Program-made: the position numbers and the translations under genes
NCBI RefSeq assembly: GCF_023715415.1
Contig: NZ_JAMBOB010000001.1
Coordinates: forward strand, 1 to 64,000
Direction: 5' to 3'
DNA: 64,000 nt
Source: Neobacillus niacini
GTDB taxonomy: Bacteria > Bacillota > Bacilli > Bacillales > Cytobacillaceae
The notes under the pieces: model-generated
The model's database searches: none
Seen by the model: the letters and a program-made list of their open reading frames with translations, nothing else
Told to the model about the DNA's origin: nothing
In this document: positions 30,248 to 40,032 of the stretch, one piece after another
How the letters are laid out: the number at the start of each line of letters is the position of its first letter
Position numbering within the stretch: position 1 is the stretch's first letter

Positions 30248-31444
30248 GTGGAGAATTTTGCAGTATTTCGAACACCAAAATCAATTTTTTATGGTAGAAA
30301 GTCTTTTGAAAATGTTGGGAAGGAAGCGAGATTAAGAGGAAAGAAAGCTCTTATTGTCAGCGATAAAATGATGGCTGGACTTGGCTACGTTAATCAATGT
30401 CAAAACCTTCTTCAAAAGGAAGGAATAGAAAGTGCTGTTTATCTTGGGGTAAATTCAGAACCAACAGATATGTATGTAGAGGAATCACTGGAACTTTTTA
30501 ATGAGGAAAATTGTGATCTTGTGATTTCCTTAGGCGGCGGCAGCTGTATTGACACAGCTAAAGCAATTGCTGTCCTTGCCACAAACGGAGGATATATCGG
30601 GGATTACATGCAGGAGAAGAAAATGGCTGTCAAAGCTGCGGTTCCGCATATTGCGATTCCAACAACAGCAGGTACCGGTTCAGAAGCTACGGATGTAACC
30701 GTTATTGCGGATACAAAAAACGATGTCAAGATGATGATTAAACAACCTGCTTTTATGCCGGATGTGGCGATTGTGGATCCATTATTATCCATGTCATCCC
30801 CTCCTAGTGTAACATCAGCTACAGGAGTTGATGCGCTGAGCCACGCGATTGAGGCGTATCTATCAAGAAAATCACAACCAATGACGGATATGCTGGCATT
30901 ATCGGCTATGAAGCTTATTTTAGAAAATTTATTAATTGCTTATAAGGATGAAAAAAATGAAAATGCGCGTGAAGCCATGTCACTAGGAGCTCTTCAAGCG
31001 GGAATGGCATTTTCCAATGCCTCTGTCTGCCTTGTTCATGGGATGAGCAGGCCAATTGGAGCACTGTTCCACGTCCCACATGGCATATCAAATGCTATGC
31101 TGCTGCCGGCCGTATTGGAATTTAGTAAGGATGCCTGTATCGATAGATTAGCAGATATTGGTCGAATTATTAAACCTGAAAATGAAACCCTTTCCAATGA
31201 GGAGGCAGCACAAATCGCAGTGAACTCAGTAAAGGAACTTTGCCAAAAACTGAATATCCCTAATCTTAAGGGATGGGGAATCGATAAAAGTGCTTTTGAA
31301 AATGTGGTGGAGAAAATGGCGGTCGATGCCATCAATAGCGGAAGCCCTGGAAATAACCCGAGAATCCCAACTCACAGTGAATTAGTGGACCTTTACCATG
31401 TTTGCTATCATTATCAGTTTACCTACGAGTCCACAGTTCTTTAG
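30248..31444 (+). CDS. Iron-containing alcohol dehydrogenase
   Basis: Group III (Fe-dependent) NAD(P)-linked dehydrogenase. Nucleotide motif GGGSCIDTAKA (about 95-105), AIPTTAGTGSEATD (about 135-148), and metal-binding His in LSHAIEAYLS and LVHGMSRPIGALFHVPHG. Length and order are typical (about 400 residues). GTG 30248 is preferred because AAGGGGTGAG sits 7 nt before it; an in-frame GTG at 30236 overlaps that Shine-Dalgarno. First gene of a sigma-54 operon with an acylating semialdehyde dehydrogenase, which suggests it oxidises a hydroxy acid or alcohol to the semialdehyde that the partner uses. Substrate is inferred. Confidence 0.93.
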   Translation: MENFAVFRTPKSIFYGRKSFENVGKEARLRGKKALIVSDKMMAGLGYVNQCQNLLQKEGIESAVYLGVNSEPTDMYVEESLELFNEENCDLVISLGGGSCIDTAKAIAVLATNGGYIGDYMQEKKMAVKAAVPHIAIPTTAGTGSEATDVTVIADTKNDVKMMIKQPAFMPDVAIVDPLLSMSSPPSVTSATGVDALSHAIEAYLSRKSQPMTDMLALSAMKLILENLLIAYKDEKNENAREAMSLGALQAGMAFSNASVCLVHGMSRPIGALFHVPHGISNAMLLPAVLEFSKDACIDRLADIGRIIKPENETLSNEEAAQIAVNSVKELCQKLNIPNLKGWGIDKSAFENVVEKMAVDAINSGSPGNNPRIPTHSELVDLYHVCYHYQFTYESTVL

Positions 31445-31522
31445 GTAAAGGGATTAGAAATGGTGATAATTTAATTCCTTAAAGGTTTGAATCTATTAAT
31501 CGATTGAAAGGGGTAAAGACGT

Positions 31523-32980
31523 ATGACAACTACAGCTGTTACAGTACTAAAAAATTTTATTAATGGTGAGTGGATCGAGTCCAACTCAGATAAATATGAA
31601 ATCGTTCCAAATCCTGCTACTGGTGAAGAACTTGCACATGTTCCTCTATCTACACGTGAAGACCTTGATTTAGCAGTAAAAGCTGCAAAAGAAGCATTTA
31701 AAACCTGGAGTAAAACACCTGTACCAAAGCGGGCACGTATTCTTTTTAAATATCAGCAATTATTGATGGAGCATTGGGATGAACTTGCCACGTTAATCAC
31801 AAAGGAAAACGGAAAAAGCTATAAAGAGGCTTACGGAGAGGTACAGCGTGGAATCGAATGCGTGGAATTCGCTTCAGGAGCCCCATCGCTGATGATGGGC
31901 AAACAGCTTCCTGACATTGCAACAAATATCGAATCAGGAATGTATCGCTATCCTGTTGGAATAGTCGGGGGCATAACTCCGTTTAACTTCCCGATGATGG
32001 TTCCATGCTGGATGTTCCCCCTTGCTATTGCCTGCGGAAACACTTTTATATTAAAGCCATCTGAAAGAACTCCGATTCTTGCCAACCGTTTGGCGGAGCT
32101 GTTTAAAGAAGCCGGGCTGCCGGATGGGGTTTTAAATATTGTTCATGGTGCACATGATATCGTTAATGGTTTATTGGACCATAAGGATGTACCGGCGATT
32201 TCTTTTGTTGGTTCTCAGCCTGTGGCAGAGTATATCTATAAATCAGCAGCTGCGAATGGCAAACGCGTTCAAGCTTTAGCTGGTGCCAAAAATCACTCCA
32301 TCGTAATGCCGGATGCAGACCTAGAGTCATCCGTAAAAGAAATTATTAACGCTGCGTATGGTTCAGCAGGTGAACGATGTATGGCCTGTTCAATTGTAGT
32401 AGCGGTCGGAGATGTCGCTGAACCATTAGTCAAGCTTCTCAATGAGCATGCAGATGAAATGAAAATAGGTAATGGACTGGATGAAGATGTCTTCTTAGGA
32501 CCTGTTATTCGTGAGGAAAACAAGGTTAGAACAGCGAATTATATTGATATTGGTCAAAAAGAGGGTGCAACATTAGTCCGTGACGGGCGAAAAGATGAAG
32601 CTTATCATGAAAATGGCTTTTTCATTGGACCAACTATTTTTGATAACGTGGATCCTTCAATGAGAATTTGGAAAGAGGAAATTTTTGCTCCTGTCCTTTC
32701 CATTGTAAGGGTCAACAGCCTTGAAGAAGCTGTAGAATTAGCCAACCAATCAGACTTTGGAAATGGCGCCTGCTTATTCACTGATAGCGGCAGTGCCGTT
32801 CGTTATTTTAGAGAAAATATCGAAGCGGGAATGCTAGGGGTAAATGTTGGTGTCCCTGCTCCCATGGCCTTCTTCCCCTTCTCCGGCTGGAAAAAATCCT
32901 TCTACGGCGATCTGCATGCCAATGGAACAGACGGAGTAGAATTCTACACAAGAAGAAAAATGCTAACCGTACGCTGGTAA
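31523..32980 (+). CDS. mmsA: CoA-acylating methylmalonate-semialdehyde dehydrogenase
   Basis: Oxidises (methyl)malonate semialdehyde to acetyl- or propionyl-CoA with NAD+ and CoA. The 485-residue protein has the MMSDH signature around the catalytic Cys, [13 protein letters not shown], and lacks the general-base Glu motif of hydrolysing aldehyde dehydrogenases ([19 protein letters not shown] instead). [16 protein letters not shown] is also characteristic. RBS AAAGGGG. It follows the Fe-dehydrogenase by 78 bp in the sigma-54 operon and ends at a strong terminator. Bacillus IolA of inositol catabolism is an orthologous type, but no other iol genes are here. Confidence 0.93.
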   Translation: MTTTAVTVLKNFINGEWIESNSDKYEIVPNPATGEELAHVPLSTREDLDLAVKAAKEAFKTWSKTPVPKRARILFKYQQLLMEHWDELATLITKENGKSYKEAYGEVQRGIECVEFASGAPSLMMGKQLPDIATNIESGMYRYPVGIVGGITPFNFPMMVPCWMFPLAIACGNTFILKPSERTPILANRLAELFKEAGLPDGVLNIVHGAHDIVNGLLDHKDVPAISFVGSQPVAEYIYKSAAANGKRVQALAGAKNHSIVMPDADLESSVKEIINAAYGSAGERCMACSIVVAVGDVAEPLVKLLNEHADEMKIGNGLDEDVFLGPVIREENKVRTANYIDIGQKEGATLVRDGRKDEAYHENGFFIGPTIFDNVDPSMRIWKEEIFAPVLSIVRVNSLEEAVELANQSDFGNGACLFTDSGSAVRYFRENIEAGMLGVNVGVPAPMAFFPFSGWKKSFYGDLHANGTDGVEFYTRRKMLTVRW

Positions 32981-32984
32981 GATC

Positions 32985-33019
32985 AAAAAACCGACATTCA
33001 AAACGAATGTCGGTTTTTT
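32985..33019. terminator. Strong bidirectional terminator
   Basis: A perfect 15-bp stem, AAAAAACCGACATTC / GAATGTCGGTTTTTT, with a 5-nt loop. It separates the convergent mmsA and YesL-type genes and can act on both strands. Confidence 0.9.
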
Positions 33020-33099
33020 AGGATTAAGTAGACTGTAGGGCAAGAGTCTTTTATTAGTATAATAGGTTTGTTAAAAATGGTAATTTGGCAGGAATTGGA

Positions 33100-33738
33100 T
33101 TAGGAATGAGTTTTTAAGAGGTTCTTTTTAGTCTTAATTCCAGTTTCAACTGCCAACTGTGTAAATTTAAATTCACTTAGCCAATAGGTTATGAAAATAG
33201 CTATACTTGAGAAAAAGAAAAGAAAGAAGAATGGAAACTTTACAGAAATTAAAAAAAGCCCATACAGACAAATCAGGTTGATTAACGTCAGGTGAAATTT
33301 ATACAAGCCAAATTTCAAAGCATTTATAAGTAACTGCTTGCCTGTATAATAACCATTAACCATTAACGGAAACACATGTAACACAATAACAACATAGAAA
33401 GCGGTCATTAAACAGAAAAACATGTATAGGGCGATTTTTATGTTTGAGTCAATTTTTGTAATGATACGGAAATCACCATAAAGCAACATCCCTACAATGA
33501 CAATAAAAATCCCAACAACCATGCTTTGTTTGAAATTTTCTTTCATTAATCGAATGTATGTTGTGACAATCGGAGGTTCTTTCTTTTTTACCCACTGTCT
33601 TGTTACTCCAAAAGCAGCTGCAGTAGCTGGAAATATTGTAATAATCGGTATACAACTAATCAAGAATAGAAGGTTTAGTAAGGTAAAGTGATAAATCCAT
33701 GTACACACTCGATAAAACCAGCCGTCTATCTGTAACAT
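33100..33738 (-). CDS. YesL/DUF624 family membrane protein
   Basis: A ~213-residue protein with four to five membrane helices (for example LLNLLFLISCIPIITIFPAT and VGIFIVIVGMLLYGDF). The DUF624/YesL family is found in rhamnogalacturonan and other Lpl-type importer operons; its molecular role is unknown. ATG 33738 (MLQIDGWFYR) is chosen over the upstream ATG 33765 because AGGGCGGTG lies about 9 nt before it and YesL proteins begin at this point. It is the last gene of the GntR/Gfo/LplABC operon. Confidence 0.85.
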   Translation of the reverse strand: MLQIDGWFYRVCTWIYHFTLLNLLFLISCIPIITIFPATAAAFGVTRQWVKKKEPPIVTTYIRLMKENFKQSMVVGIFIVIVGMLLYGDFRIITKIDSNIKIALYMFFCLMTAFYVVIVLHVFPLMVNGYYTGKQLLINALKFGLYKFHLTLINLICLYGLFLISVKFPFFFLFFFSSIAIFITYWLSEFKFTQLAVETGIKTKKNLLKTHS

Positions 33739-33828
33739 AATGATACACACCGCCCTTCTTATCATAGGTTATTAATAGCACAGCATTTACTCCAGAACCA
33801 ATATGTATTTGTGTTATTAATTTTTATA

Positions 33829-33838
33829 ATACTAGTAT
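33829..33838 (-). promoter_or_regulatory. Palindrome ATACTAGTAT upstream of the yesL-like gene
   Basis: A perfect 10-bp palindrome. The half sequence ACTAGTAT recurs as a dyad upstream of the GntR gene at 41160. It is a candidate operator of that GntR regulator. Confidence 0.4.
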
Positions 33839-33842
33839 AGTA

Positions 33843-33877
33843 GTTAGAAACCGCCTCATAAAGAGACAGTTTCTAAC
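33843..33877 (-). terminator. Intercistronic hairpin between binding-protein and yesL-like genes
   Basis: The 9-bp stem GTTAGAAAC / GTTTCTAAC, with an inner CTC/GAG pairing, lies 16 bp past the solute-binding-protein stop. There is no T run after it on the - strand, so it more likely protects or attenuates mRNA than fully terminates it. Confidence 0.5.
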
Positions 33878-33892
33878 TTGGTAATCTATTAT

Positions 33893-35506
33893 TTATTTCT
33901 TATTTTGATCATTGTAATTCTTTACATATTCATCATAAACTGCCTGTCCGCCTTGACCCATGTACTGGTCAACCAAAGTTTTGTACAGGCTGTCTACTTC
34001 AGTTGGCTTAGCAGAAATTAATTTTGCAAGCATCTGAGCAGAAAAGTCCTTAAGCGAGGTATTATATTTTGCGTCAGCAGAATTCGGTGTTGAAAAATAG
34101 TAAGGAGCATAGTAATCCACAGACCCAACCTTCAATGCATTCTGTACTTCTTCTTCAAAACCTGGATATCCCGCAGAAACAGCTGCAACGTTCTTTTCCT
34201 TATCGCCAAGCTCGATACCATTTGAAAGAATATCATAGTCGAGATTGTTTGCAACAGTCATCATCTTTTCGCCTTCATTTGTAGTTCCTGTCTGAACTGG
34301 AACACCATCAACCATGTTGTAATCTACGCCTTCCTCACCATTCTGTAAGAAGAGCGTTACCTCTGGGTCAGCCATCCAGTTAAGATATTGTATCGCAAGG
34401 TCAACATTTTTACTTGCTTTCGGTACAAGTATGAACATGCCATTAGGAGAATATCCTGCCTTAGGAGTCTTTCCAGCGTCATTTTTCCAAGGATCAATAG
34501 GGATCAGTTCTGCACCAGGGACGTTATTTCTAAGATTGGTAAGGGTACCAGGAGCAGTTCTGTACGGACCATCCCAGTTCGTGGTAAATGCTCCAACTTT
34601 TCCATTGGAAATATCTGCATCTAGCAGTTTTGCATCTTTGTCAGTTGCGAAAGCCGGGCTAATCAAGCCGTCATTATACATCTTATTCACATATTGAATC
34701 GCCTGTTTAAATCCTGGTAAATTCCAGTTTGCCTGGTAACCAGGACTTGTCTGCAGTGTAGCAAACTGCTTTTTAGTCAGATCAGATGGTTTAAATGCAT
34801 CTGGTATGTTACCTAATCCTGGATATGCCGGTTGAAGTGAATATCCAAAAGGAATGACTCCGCTTACATTTCCGGGATTCTTTTCTTTGAATGCAACCAT
34901 AGTGTCATAGAACTCTTCTGGTGTAGTAGGAACAGGAAGATCGAGTTTATCGAGCCAGTCTTTACGGATAAATGTATTCATACCTAGGAGTACAGTTCTC
35001 TTCCCTGGTATTGCAAACTGCTTATCGCTAAACTTCCCATACTTTAATAAATCATCTCCAAGATACTTTGTGAGATCAGATCCATGCTCCTTAAGTGCTG
35101 GACCAAGGTCTGCCAATCCACCTTGCTGTACATAATTATAAACAGTACCCTGGTTATAGGTGAAGACGATATCAGGTGCCTCACCTGCTGCCATCAATAC
35201 ATTTAACTTGTCTACTTCCTGGGTTCTAGGAACTGGAACAAACTCTACAGTTGCATTGTACTTCTTGCCGAAAGTATCGTTGATATACTTTGTCCAGTAG
35301 TTATTATTTAAATCAGGCTGACCAGGTTTGCCTCTATCAAAAACTTCAACCTTTAACGTTCGATGTTCTGTTGTCTTGTCTGTTGTTTTTTCTTTTGTAC
35401 CACTTTGTTTGTCGCTTGATGCTGTACTCTGACAACCAACCAAAGAAGTAGCAAGTGCCAGTGCAGTGAAAGAAGCAAAGATAGATTTTAGTGCCTTTAC
35501 CTTCAT
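33893..35506 (-). CDS. Lipoprotein solute-binding protein (LplA type)
   Basis: The 537-residue receptor of the second CUT1 importer. Signal peptide with lipobox SLVGC (Cys25), a Ser/Lys/Thr-rich tether (26-47), then an extracellular binding protein similar in length and order to LplA (FVPVPRTQEVDKLNVLMAAGE about 90-110; GYSPNGMFILVPKASK about 365-380). RBS AAAAGGAGAGG. Downstream of its two permeases by 80 bp. Ligand unknown; the operon's two Gfo/Idh/MocA oxidoreductases suggest a sugar, inositol or uronic acid. Confidence 0.93.
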   Translation of the reverse strand: MKVKALKSIFASFTALALATSLVGCQSTASSDKQSGTKEKTTDKTTEHRTLKVEVFDRGKPGQPDLNNNYWTKYINDTFGKKYNATVEFVPVPRTQEVDKLNVLMAAGEAPDIVFTYNQGTVYNYVQQGGLADLGPALKEHGSDLTKYLGDDLLKYGKFSDKQFAIPGKRTVLLGMNTFIRKDWLDKLDLPVPTTPEEFYDTMVAFKEKNPGNVSGVIPFGYSLQPAYPGLGNIPDAFKPSDLTKKQFATLQTSPGYQANWNLPGFKQAIQYVNKMYNDGLISPAFATDKDAKLLDADISNGKVGAFTTNWDGPYRTAPGTLTNLRNNVPGAELIPIDPWKNDAGKTPKAGYSPNGMFILVPKASKNVDLAIQYLNWMADPEVTLFLQNGEEGVDYNMVDGVPVQTGTTNEGEKMMTVANNLDYDILSNGIELGDKEKNVAAVSAGYPGFEEEVQNALKVGSVDYYAPYYFSTPNSADAKYNTSLKDFSAQMLAKLISAKPTEVDSLYKTLVDQYMGQGGQAVYDEYVKNYNDQNKK

Positions 35507-35585
35507 AGAAAGCCTCTCCTTTTGTATATATTAATTTTTATATAAATTCGCGAATCAGATTAAAATAATCTTTTTCACAAACCCA

Positions 35586-36446
35586 TTAACCTTTCGTTGC
35601 ACCAATGGTAATTCCGGATACAAAGTATTTCTGGAGCCATGGGTATACTAGAAGAATCGGAATTGTACCAAACATAATGCTTGCTGCTTTCAGTGCTTCT
35701 GAAGGAATATTTAAATTGATATTTTCTCCAGCCATTTGTTGTGAAATATTAATCACATTGTATAGTTTAAGTTGGATGGTATACAGATTTTCGTCCGTAA
35801 TATAGAATAGAGCGTCCTGAAAATAATTCCATCTGAATACTGCGTATAGTAATGCGATGGTAGCAAGTGCCGGCTTGGAAAGAGGCAGCATGATTTTGAG
35901 CAGTATCTGCAGGTCATTGCATCCATCCAGGTATGCAGCTTCCTCGAGGCTTTCCGGCAAGTTCTCAAAGAATGATTTTAATATAATCATATTGAATACG
36001 CTCATCATACTCGGTAGAATCAGTGCAAATGGAGTGTTCAAAAGATTTAAGTCCTTTATAAGCATATAATCCGGGATTAAACCACCACTAAAATACATGG
36101 TAAACACCATTACTAACATTATTACTTTTCTGCCCTTGAGCCTTTTTCTACTCATTGCGTACGCTGCCAAAACGGTGACCGACAATGCAAGGAGCGCATA
36201 TACAAGGACCAGAATCACAGTGAAAAACATTGAGTACAACATACCGCCATCAGCGAATACAACTTTGTAGGCTTCAATATTAAAGTCTATAGGGTATATG
36301 GTAACCAACTGGGAAATAATCGCCCTATTGGAACTAAGTGATGCCGAAAGAACATAAAGAAATGGAACCAGGCATATAATTACCGCTATTAAAACAATAA
36401 ATGCTGCTGAATAGTCAAAAGCTTTATTTCTTAACTTTTGTGACAT
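35586..36446 (-). CDS. Carbohydrate ABC permease (LplC type)
   Basis: A 286-residue, six-helix subunit. The EAA loop is SLEEAAYLDGCNDLQILLKI, and the C-terminus LQKYFVSGITIGATKG marks the LplC branch. It begins 14 bp after the LplB-type gene. RBS AAGGGGG. Confidence 0.95.
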   Translation of the reverse strand: MSQKLRNKAFDYSAAFIVLIAVIICLVPFLYVLSASLSSNRAIISQLVTIYPIDFNIEAYKVVFADGGMLYSMFFTVILVLVYALLALSVTVLAAYAMSRKRLKGRKVIMLVMVFTMYFSGGLIPDYMLIKDLNLLNTPFALILPSMMSVFNMIILKSFFENLPESLEEAAYLDGCNDLQILLKIMLPLSKPALATIALLYAVFRWNYFQDALFYITDENLYTIQLKLYNVINISQQMAGENINLNIPSEALKAASIMFGTIPILLVYPWLQKYFVSGITIGATKG

Positions 36447-36459
36447 TGTAAGTACCCCC

Positions 36460-37428
36460 TTACCATATTCCTTTCCCGCCTAATTTCTTAGTAATAAAAT
36501 TGGAAGTTACCAGAAATATTAAGCAAATAACAGATTGGAACAGACCCACAGCTGCACCAACTGAAAAATTTGCGGATTGAATACCTACACGATAAACATA
36601 GGTACTGATAACGTCACCATAGTCCATAACAAGGTTGTTTTGCAAAGTGAATGGACGATCAAAATTAATTGCCATAATATGTCCGAGTTGCAAGATCAGA
36701 AGTATTGCAATGGTCGGTCTTATACCAGGCAGTGTAATATGCCAAATTTTCCTTAGCCTTCCTGCGCCATCCACGTCAGCAGCCTCATAAAGCTCTTTGT
36801 CAATTCCCGTCATAGCAGCAAGATACAAAATTGTACCCCACCCTGCACTCTGCCATACTCCTACTAAAGAATAAGTTCCAACCCAAGCCAATTTGTCCGT
36901 TAGAAACGGGAATGCATCTCCACCCATACGGGTAATAAATGAGTTTAACATTCCTGTTGGCGCAAGCAGCTGAGTAACAATTCCGCCGATAATAACCCAG
37001 GAAAGGAAATGCGGCATATACAGTATTGTCTGACTGATCTTCTTAAACTTTTTAAATGCAAGTTCATTTATTAGGATAGCTAAAATGATTGGTGCCGGAA
37101 ATCCCACAATTAAATCCAAGCCGTTAAGCACCAATGTGTTTCTAACTACCTGAAAGAATTGCGGATTTGCAAATATTTCCTTGAATGTTGCAAAATTATT
37201 CCATGTACTCTCACTCAAACCCGTAAACATGTTGTAATCCTTAAAGGCTATTTGTATGCCGTACATGGAGCCATATTTAAATGTCAATATATAGGCCACA
37301 GGGATGACCAACATAAGGTAGATGATAAAATCACGCTTTAGATAATAAAGGAATCCCTTTTTCTTTATCAGTGACGGTTCAATGCTAGTCTTTTTATTTA
37401 AAGCAAGATCACTATCTATTACTTTCAT
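36460..37428 (-). CDS. Carbohydrate ABC permease (LplB type)
   Basis: A 322-residue, six-helix subunit with an extended cytoplasmic N-terminus. The EAA loop is ELYEAADVDGAGRLRKIWHI; PFLTDKLAWVGTYSLVGVWQ is typical of the LplB branch. RBS GGAGGT with 8-nt spacing. No ATPase gene accompanies it. Confidence 0.95.
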   Translation of the reverse strand: MKVIDSDLALNKKTSIEPSLIKKKGFLYYLKRDFIIYLMLVIPVAYILTFKYGSMYGIQIAFKDYNMFTGLSESTWNNFATFKEIFANPQFFQVVRNTLVLNGLDLIVGFPAPIILAILINELAFKKFKKISQTILYMPHFLSWVIIGGIVTQLLAPTGMLNSFITRMGGDAFPFLTDKLAWVGTYSLVGVWQSAGWGTILYLAAMTGIDKELYEAADVDGAGRLRKIWHITLPGIRPTIAILLILQLGHIMAINFDRPFTLQNNLVMDYGDVISTYVYRVGIQSANFSVGAAVGLFQSVICLIFLVTSNFITKKLGGKGIW

Positions 37429-37681
37429 AAACTACGACCTCCGTTCTACTAATTAGAATCGTATCCTTTGACGCTCATGCAGAGGTATGGATTTAAGATA
37501 AAATTAACATTATAGAATTGCAAATACTGAATATCTTTGTAATTTTCAAAAATCATAGAGCGGAGTCTTGCGTTTTCAGGGCGAAAGCGAGTTGACTGAC
37601 AGAGGTGAGATAGCCCAAGGAATTGATTGCCATGTAGAATCGCCCTGCTAATTTTCACTTTTATTTCTCAAGTTAAAAGTT

Positions 37682-38785
37682 TTATGAGTTAAGTGTCACT
37701 TTTTGATCTGCTGTTTCAATAAATTCTGCCTTTTCTTGGGCTACTATGCATAACTCTGCTGCCTTAAATGCATGAGCTTGCGTCATGGCATTTTCTGTTC
37801 CATTTAAACAATCAAGAATAAATTCTCCAAAGAACGGGAATCCAACCTTTCCGGACACCTGTATATGCTTTTCACCTTCATGGTTTACTAGATATACGTG
37901 ATTCGAGGTGCTTTCTCTGCCGATATCAATATATTTCCGAACCTCTATATATCCTTCTGTTCCTAAAATTACTACTCGTCCATCTCCCCATGTCCCGAGA
38001 CCATCAGGTGTCAGCCAGTCTACGCGGAAATAAAAGGTAGCCCCATTATCTGCTACAAGAGTGGCATCACCAAAGTCTTGGAAGGATGGGTAGTCTTTGA
38101 ACTTGTAGTTTGCCACCTTACTATGAAGGACTTTGGCGTCTTTAGCACCTGTATAATACAAGAATTGCTCAATTTGATGGCTTCCAATATCACATAAAAT
38201 CCCACCGTAAGATTCTGGATCAAAAAACCAGTCTGGACGGCTGTTCGCATTCGCACGATGAGGACCTGTTCCGATTACTTGGACCACTCTGCCTATAGCC
38301 CCTTCTTCTATAAGCTGCCCTGCAAACACAGCACTTTCGACATGGAGACGTTCACTATAGTAAATTCCCCATTTTAGTCCCGTCTCAGCTGTTTTTTGCT
38401 GCGCTTTTCTTATTTGTTCTATTTTGGTAAATGCAGGTTTGTCGGCAAAATAGTGTTTCCCATGGTCCAGTACTTTCAAGCCTAGAGGTCCTCGATCCGA
38501 AGGAATACAAGCACTCGCTACCAATTTAATTTCAGGATTCTCCAGGATTTCTTCGCCTGATGATACTGCCTTTACACCAGGATATTTTTCACAAAAGGCT
38601 TTTACCTTCTGAGGATCTGAATCATACACATGGGTTAATTCGCCACCCGCTTCAATTAATCCATTACACATTCCATAAATATGACCATGATCCAAGCCAA
38701 TAACTGCGAAAGGAAATTCTCCCTCTTTCACTACTTTAGAAACATGACCTTTTGGTGCGTAATTCATTCCATCCATTTTATCCAT
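37682..38785 (-). CDS. Gfo/Idh/MocA-family oxidoreductase
   Basis: NAD(P)-dependent sugar or cyclitol dehydrogenase (367 residues). The N-terminal Rossmann fold starts at FAVIGLDHGHI, an unusual variant of GxGxxG. The catalytic Lys is in HYFADKPAF (variant of EKP), and the later DIGSHQIEQFLYYTG supplies Asp/His of the family active site. A C-terminal alpha/beta domain follows. RBS GAGGAGGAG. It lies between a second Gfo-type gene (55 bp) and the importer permeases (a 253-bp gap with no clear gene). Confidence 0.88.
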   Translation of the reverse strand: MDKMDGMNYAPKGHVSKVVKEGEFPFAVIGLDHGHIYGMCNGLIEAGGELTHVYDSDPQKVKAFCEKYPGVKAVSSGEEILENPEIKLVASACIPSDRGPLGLKVLDHGKHYFADKPAFTKIEQIRKAQQKTAETGLKWGIYYSERLHVESAVFAGQLIEEGAIGRVVQVIGTGPHRANANSRPDWFFDPESYGGILCDIGSHQIEQFLYYTGAKDAKVLHSKVANYKFKDYPSFQDFGDATLVADNGATFYFRVDWLTPDGLGTWGDGRVVILGTEGYIEVRKYIDIGRESTSNHVYLVNHEGEKHIQVSGKVGFPFFGEFILDCLNGTENAMTQAHAFKAAELCIVAQEKAEFIETADQKVTLNS

Positions 38786-38840
38786 TGGTTCTCCTCCTCA
38801 TCTCTTCAAAGGGAAATCCCTTTTTCAACTCAAAACAATT

Positions 38841-39980
38841 TTATAAAGTAATAGAGCTAGTGCCGAAGTTTTCAATGGCCTTTGTTTTTTCATAGAACTT
38901 AACTGATTGTTTTAACAACCCCTCTCTAGTATAAAAAGGACTGTCCTGATTTAATGGAAGTTTCACAGTTTTTCCGAAGCTTGCCGACTCATAAATCGCT
39001 GTAATTAATTCAAGTGTTTTTCTTCCTTGATACCCATCAATCAAAACTTCTGAATCATTTTCGATTGCTGTTAACACATTGTGAATCTGACCAGGATGTC
39101 CTTCATATGGAATATCCGGAAGTGCATCATAGGCACGTTGAATTTCTTCTTCTAATTGATTATCGTCCTCTGGGAACCCATTTTCTTTTGATTTAGAAGC
39201 TTTTAATTTCCAAGGTGAAGAAATCCGTGCATTTTTCCCTTGGAAAATTAATTGCTGCTCTTGACCATGATGGACGACAGAACTTGTAATTTGTGCCAAA
39301 CATCCACTATTGTAACGTCCAATGGCAATCGAGATGTCCTCCACTTCCGCATTATCATGTGAGGTATTACTCATCACAGCGGTTATTTCAGATGGCATTC
39401 CATTCATCCATTGGAATATATCAATATGATGAACAGCATGATTCAACGTAGGTCCGCCACCTTCCTTTTCCCAAGTTCCGCGCCACCATAAATCATAATA
39501 GCAGTGACCTCTCCACCAGTAGGAATCAACCTGAACATGGACAATTGGCCCAATCATATCTTGTTCCAGTATGTGTTTTAACTTCATCATCGGGTTAAGG
39601 AAACGGTTCTGAGCAACAACCGATAAGATTTTTCCGCTTCTTTGGGCCGCCGCATTCATGGCATCACATTCTTCTAATGAAGACGCCATTGGTTTCTCAA
39701 CCAAAACATGTTTACCAGCATCTAAGAAATCAATCGCTATTTGAGCATGAGTGTAAGGGGGTGTACATACTGAAACTAAATCAATATCCCCTCGGTTCAA
39801 CAGCTCCTTGTAATCTTTCACCGTAACTGCTTCGAGATTATACTCGTTAACAACTTTATCTGCCTTTTCCAGATAGATATCTGATATGGCTACAATTCTA
39901 CATTTATCTGGAAATTCCAAATATCCTTTAATATGCGCGGGTGAAATAGCTCCTGCACCAATAATTGCAACATTAATCAA
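38841..39980 (-). CDS. Gfo/Idh/MocA-family oxidoreductase
   Basis: A 379-residue NAD(P)-dependent dehydrogenase. Classical Rossmann motif VAIIGAGAISPAHIKG (about 4-19), VCTPPYTHAQIA, the catalytic LVEKPMA (Lys about 97) and NHAVHHIDIFQWM (His about 182). The start is TTG 39980, set by GAGGAGG seven bases upstream. It is more canonical than its neighbour at 37682. Two such enzymes in one operon often do consecutive oxidation and reduction (epimerisation) of a sugar; inferred. Confidence 0.9.
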   Translation of the reverse strand: MINVAIIGAGAISPAHIKGYLEFPDKCRIVAISDIYLEKADKVVNEYNLEAVTVKDYKELLNRGDIDLVSVCTPPYTHAQIAIDFLDAGKHVLVEKPMASSLEECDAMNAAAQRSGKILSVVAQNRFLNPMMKLKHILEQDMIGPIVHVQVDSYWWRGHCYYDLWWRGTWEKEGGGPTLNHAVHHIDIFQWMNGMPSEITAVMSNTSHDNAEVEDISIAIGRYNSGCLAQITSSVVHHGQEQQLIFQGKNARISSPWKLKASKSKENGFPEDDNQLEEEIQRAYDALPDIPYEGHPGQIHNVLTAIENDSEVLIDGYQGRKTLELITAIYESASFGKTVKLPLNQDSPFYTREGLLKQSVKFYEKTKAIENFGTSSITL

Positions 39981-40032
39981 TTTTCTGCCTCCTCAAAGAT
40001 ATATTTTGCAAAGGTCGAAGAAGTTTAACGAC

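Noticed and set aside
33966..33975. TGGTCAACCA, an apparent extra GntR operator
   Set aside because: It lies inside the coding sequence of a solute-binding protein, far from a promoter, and lacks the full 14-bp palindrome; chance match.
37449..37658. 69-codon frame between the oxidoreductase and permease genes
   Set aside because: No ribosome binding site and no recognisable features; a chance frame in a 253-bp gap.
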